Assembly (NCBI GenBank): GCA_020200935.1
Contig: JAIVHR010000302.1
Location: 1-5,326 of the forward strand
Reading direction: 5' to 3'
Origin: Sphingomonadales bacterium
Lineage (GTDB): Bacteria > Pseudomonadota > Alphaproteobacteria > Sphingomonadales > Sphingomonadaceae
DNA length: 5,326 nucleotides
The notes beneath the pieces were generated by a model that did not search any database, was not told where the DNA came from, and saw nothing but the letters and a program-made list of their open reading frames with translations. This document shows, piece after piece, positions 4,147 through 5,326 of the stretch. Position 1 is the first letter of the stretch, and each line of letters begins with the position of its first letter. A program made the position numbers and the translations under genes.

Positions 4147-5326
4147 CTACGCGAGTTCCAAAGCGGCGCTCAGCTTCTTGATCTCGTTATTGAGGATGCG
4201 ATCATTGTCCGAATAATCGACCGGGCAGTCGATCAGATGGACGCCGGTCCCGCCGAGGCATTCCTCGAGCAACTCTCCCAGATGCTCGGCGCTTTCGGCG
4301 CGGTGGCCGGCGGCGCCGTAGCTCTCGGCATATTTGACGAAATCGGGATTGCCGAAGGTCAACCCGTAATCCTCGAAGCCCATATTGGCCTGTTTCCAGC
4401 GGATCATCCCGTAGGCGTCGTCGCGTAGGATCAGCACCGTCACATTGAGGCCGAGCCGGACCGCCGTTTCCATTTCCTGGCTGTTCATCATGAAGCCGCC
4501 ATCGCCGCAGATCGCCATCACCTTGCGGTCGGGATAGAGCATCGCGGTGGCCATCGCCGAGGGCAGGCCGGCGCCCATCGAAGCGAGCGCATTGTCGAGC
4601 AGCACGGTGTTGGGCTGGCGCGCCGGATAGTTGCGCGCGAACCAGATCTTGTAGACGCCATTGTCGAGCGCGATCACCCCGTCGGGCGGCATCGCCGCGC
4701 GAACCGCCTTCACCAGATGCGGCGGATAGGCCGGGAAGCGGACATCGCCGTCGAGCGTCGCGGTATGCTCCTCTTCGGCCTCGCGCGCCTTGCGCATCGC
4801 CGAAAAGTCCCAATGGCCCTGCGGAAGGAGGTCCTCCTTGATCTGCCAGACGGCGTTGGCGATGTCGCCGATCACCTCGATCTGCGGGAAATAGACCGGA
4901 TCGACCTCGGCGCGGTTCATCGAGATATGGATCACCTCGGTGCCGCCCTGTTTCATGAAGAAGGGCGGCTTTTCGATCACGTCGTGGCCGATATTGAGGA
5001 TCAGGTCGGCGGCCTCGATGGCCCGGTGGACAAAATCGCCGGCCGACAGCGCGGCGGTACCGAGGTAGTTCCCGTTGGTCTCGTCGATCACCCCCTTGCC
5101 GAGCTGGGTGGTGACGAAGGGAATGCCGGTCTTGTCGACGAACTGGGTCAGCATTCGGCTGGTCATCGTCCGGTTCGCGCCGCCGCCGAGCACCAGCACC
5201 GGCGATTTCGCCTGTTCGAGCTTCTGCCGGGCAGCGCGGATCGCCTTCTCCTCGGCAATCGGGCGGCGGCTGACGCTGGCCGGGATGGGCCGCGAGTCGG
5301 TGTCCTCGTCGGCAATGTCCTCGGGC
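4147..5326 (-). CDS. Acetolactate synthase large subunit, AlsS-like, C-terminal part
   Basis: A thiamine-diphosphate enzyme that joins two pyruvates (or pyruvate and 2-oxobutyrate) to make acetolactate, the precursor of branched amino acids or acetoin. The window has the last 392 codons; the N-terminal pyrimidine-binding domain is beyond the right edge. It opens at the end of that domain (PEDIADEDTDSRPIPASV). The central domain spans about residues 25-165 (PVLVLGGGANRTMTSRML, TTQLGKGVID). The ThDP domain follows (NGVYKIWFARNY, LASMGAGLPSAM). The metal-binding signature begins C-GDG at 274-276, followed by GFMMNSQE. The second metal ligand, 26 residues after GDG, is Asp (302, LILRDDAYGM), as in Bacillus AlsS, whereas anabolic AHAS has Asn. 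The protein ends ILNNEIKKLSAALELA. It is convergent with the HxlR gene and separated from it by the repeat. No small subunit is visible. Enzyme class is sure; catabolic versus biosynthetic use is not. Confidence 0.9.
   Translation of the reverse strand, partial: PEDIADEDTDSRPIPASVSRRPIAEEKAIRAARQKLEQAKSPVLVLGGGANRTMTSRMLTQFVDKTGIPFVTTQLGKGVIDETNGNYLGTAALSAGDFVHRAIEAADLILNIGHDVIEKPPFFMKQGGTEVIHISMNRAEVDPVYFPQIEVIGDIANAVWQIKEDLLPQGHWDFSAMRKAREAEEEHTATLDGDVRFPAYPPHLVKAVRAAMPPDGVIALDNGVYKIWFARNYPARQPNTVLLDNALASMGAGLPSAMATAMLYPDRKVMAICGDGGFMMNSQEMETAVRLGLNVTVLILRDDAYGMIRWKQANMGFEDYGLTFGNPDFVKYAESYGAAGHRAESAEHLGELLEECLGGTGVHLIDCPVDYSDNDRILNNEIKKLSAALELA

Noticed and set aside
3543..4181. 212-residue plus-strand frame read as one intact regulator
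   Set aside because: Only the first 70 residues resemble HxlR. The remainder is Arg/Ser-rich nonsense that runs through the repeat, while the true C-terminal half is in another frame.
4202..4813. 203-residue minus-strand frame inside the acetolactate synthase gene
   Set aside because: It is the frame-shadow of the synthase. The other frame carries the GDG metal motif and matches the family to its stop.

Overview
This 5.3 kb window is GC-rich chromosomal DNA. The gene types suggest an alphaproteobacterium, probably a sphingomonad or erythrobacter-like member of the Sphingomonadales. That placement is inferred from protein style and from a CATTGCGAG...GCAATCCAG dispersed repeat. No rRNA marker is present to confirm it.

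Layout, left to right. (1) 1-407, minus: 5' part of an exported multihaem cytochrome c, cut by the window edge, with its own GTG start and candidate promoter. (2) 408-587: short intergenic stretch holding that promoter and a weak hairpin after the next gene. (3) 588-3450, minus: a tightly packed operon. In transcription order it encodes a GST-like protein (3450-2887), a tandem DUF1428 protein (2890-2159), a VOC/PhnB protein (from 2159), a RibD/DHFR-like reductase (1890-1240) and a second GST (1235-588). Intact gene borders overlap or lie within a few bases (ATGA, TGATG, 4-nt gap). (4) 3451-3542: divergent control region with candidate promoter boxes and repeats. (5) 3543-4027, plus: an HxlR-type regulator split between two frames. 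(6) 4035-4132: inverted pair of a dispersed repeat between convergent genes. (7) 4147-5326, minus: C-terminal two thirds of an AlsS-like acetolactate synthase, cut by the window edge.

The operon looks like a set of small-molecule conjugation and reduction enzymes whose divergent HxlR neighbour would be the natural regulator. No substrate can be read from the sequence.

The most striking feature is a cluster of three apparent internal deletions within about 0.7 kb of one another: near 3085 (in-frame, in the first GST), near 1882 (fusing the VOC gene out of frame to the reductase gene) and near 3751 (frameshifting the HxlR gene). Each join lies in a short GCG-rich string, and each seems to remove roughly 150-220 bp judging by remembered family lengths. 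They could be real decay, a shared deletion mechanism, or an assembly or sequencing artefact. I see no clearly new defence system, CRISPR array, tRNA, rRNA or insertion sequence.
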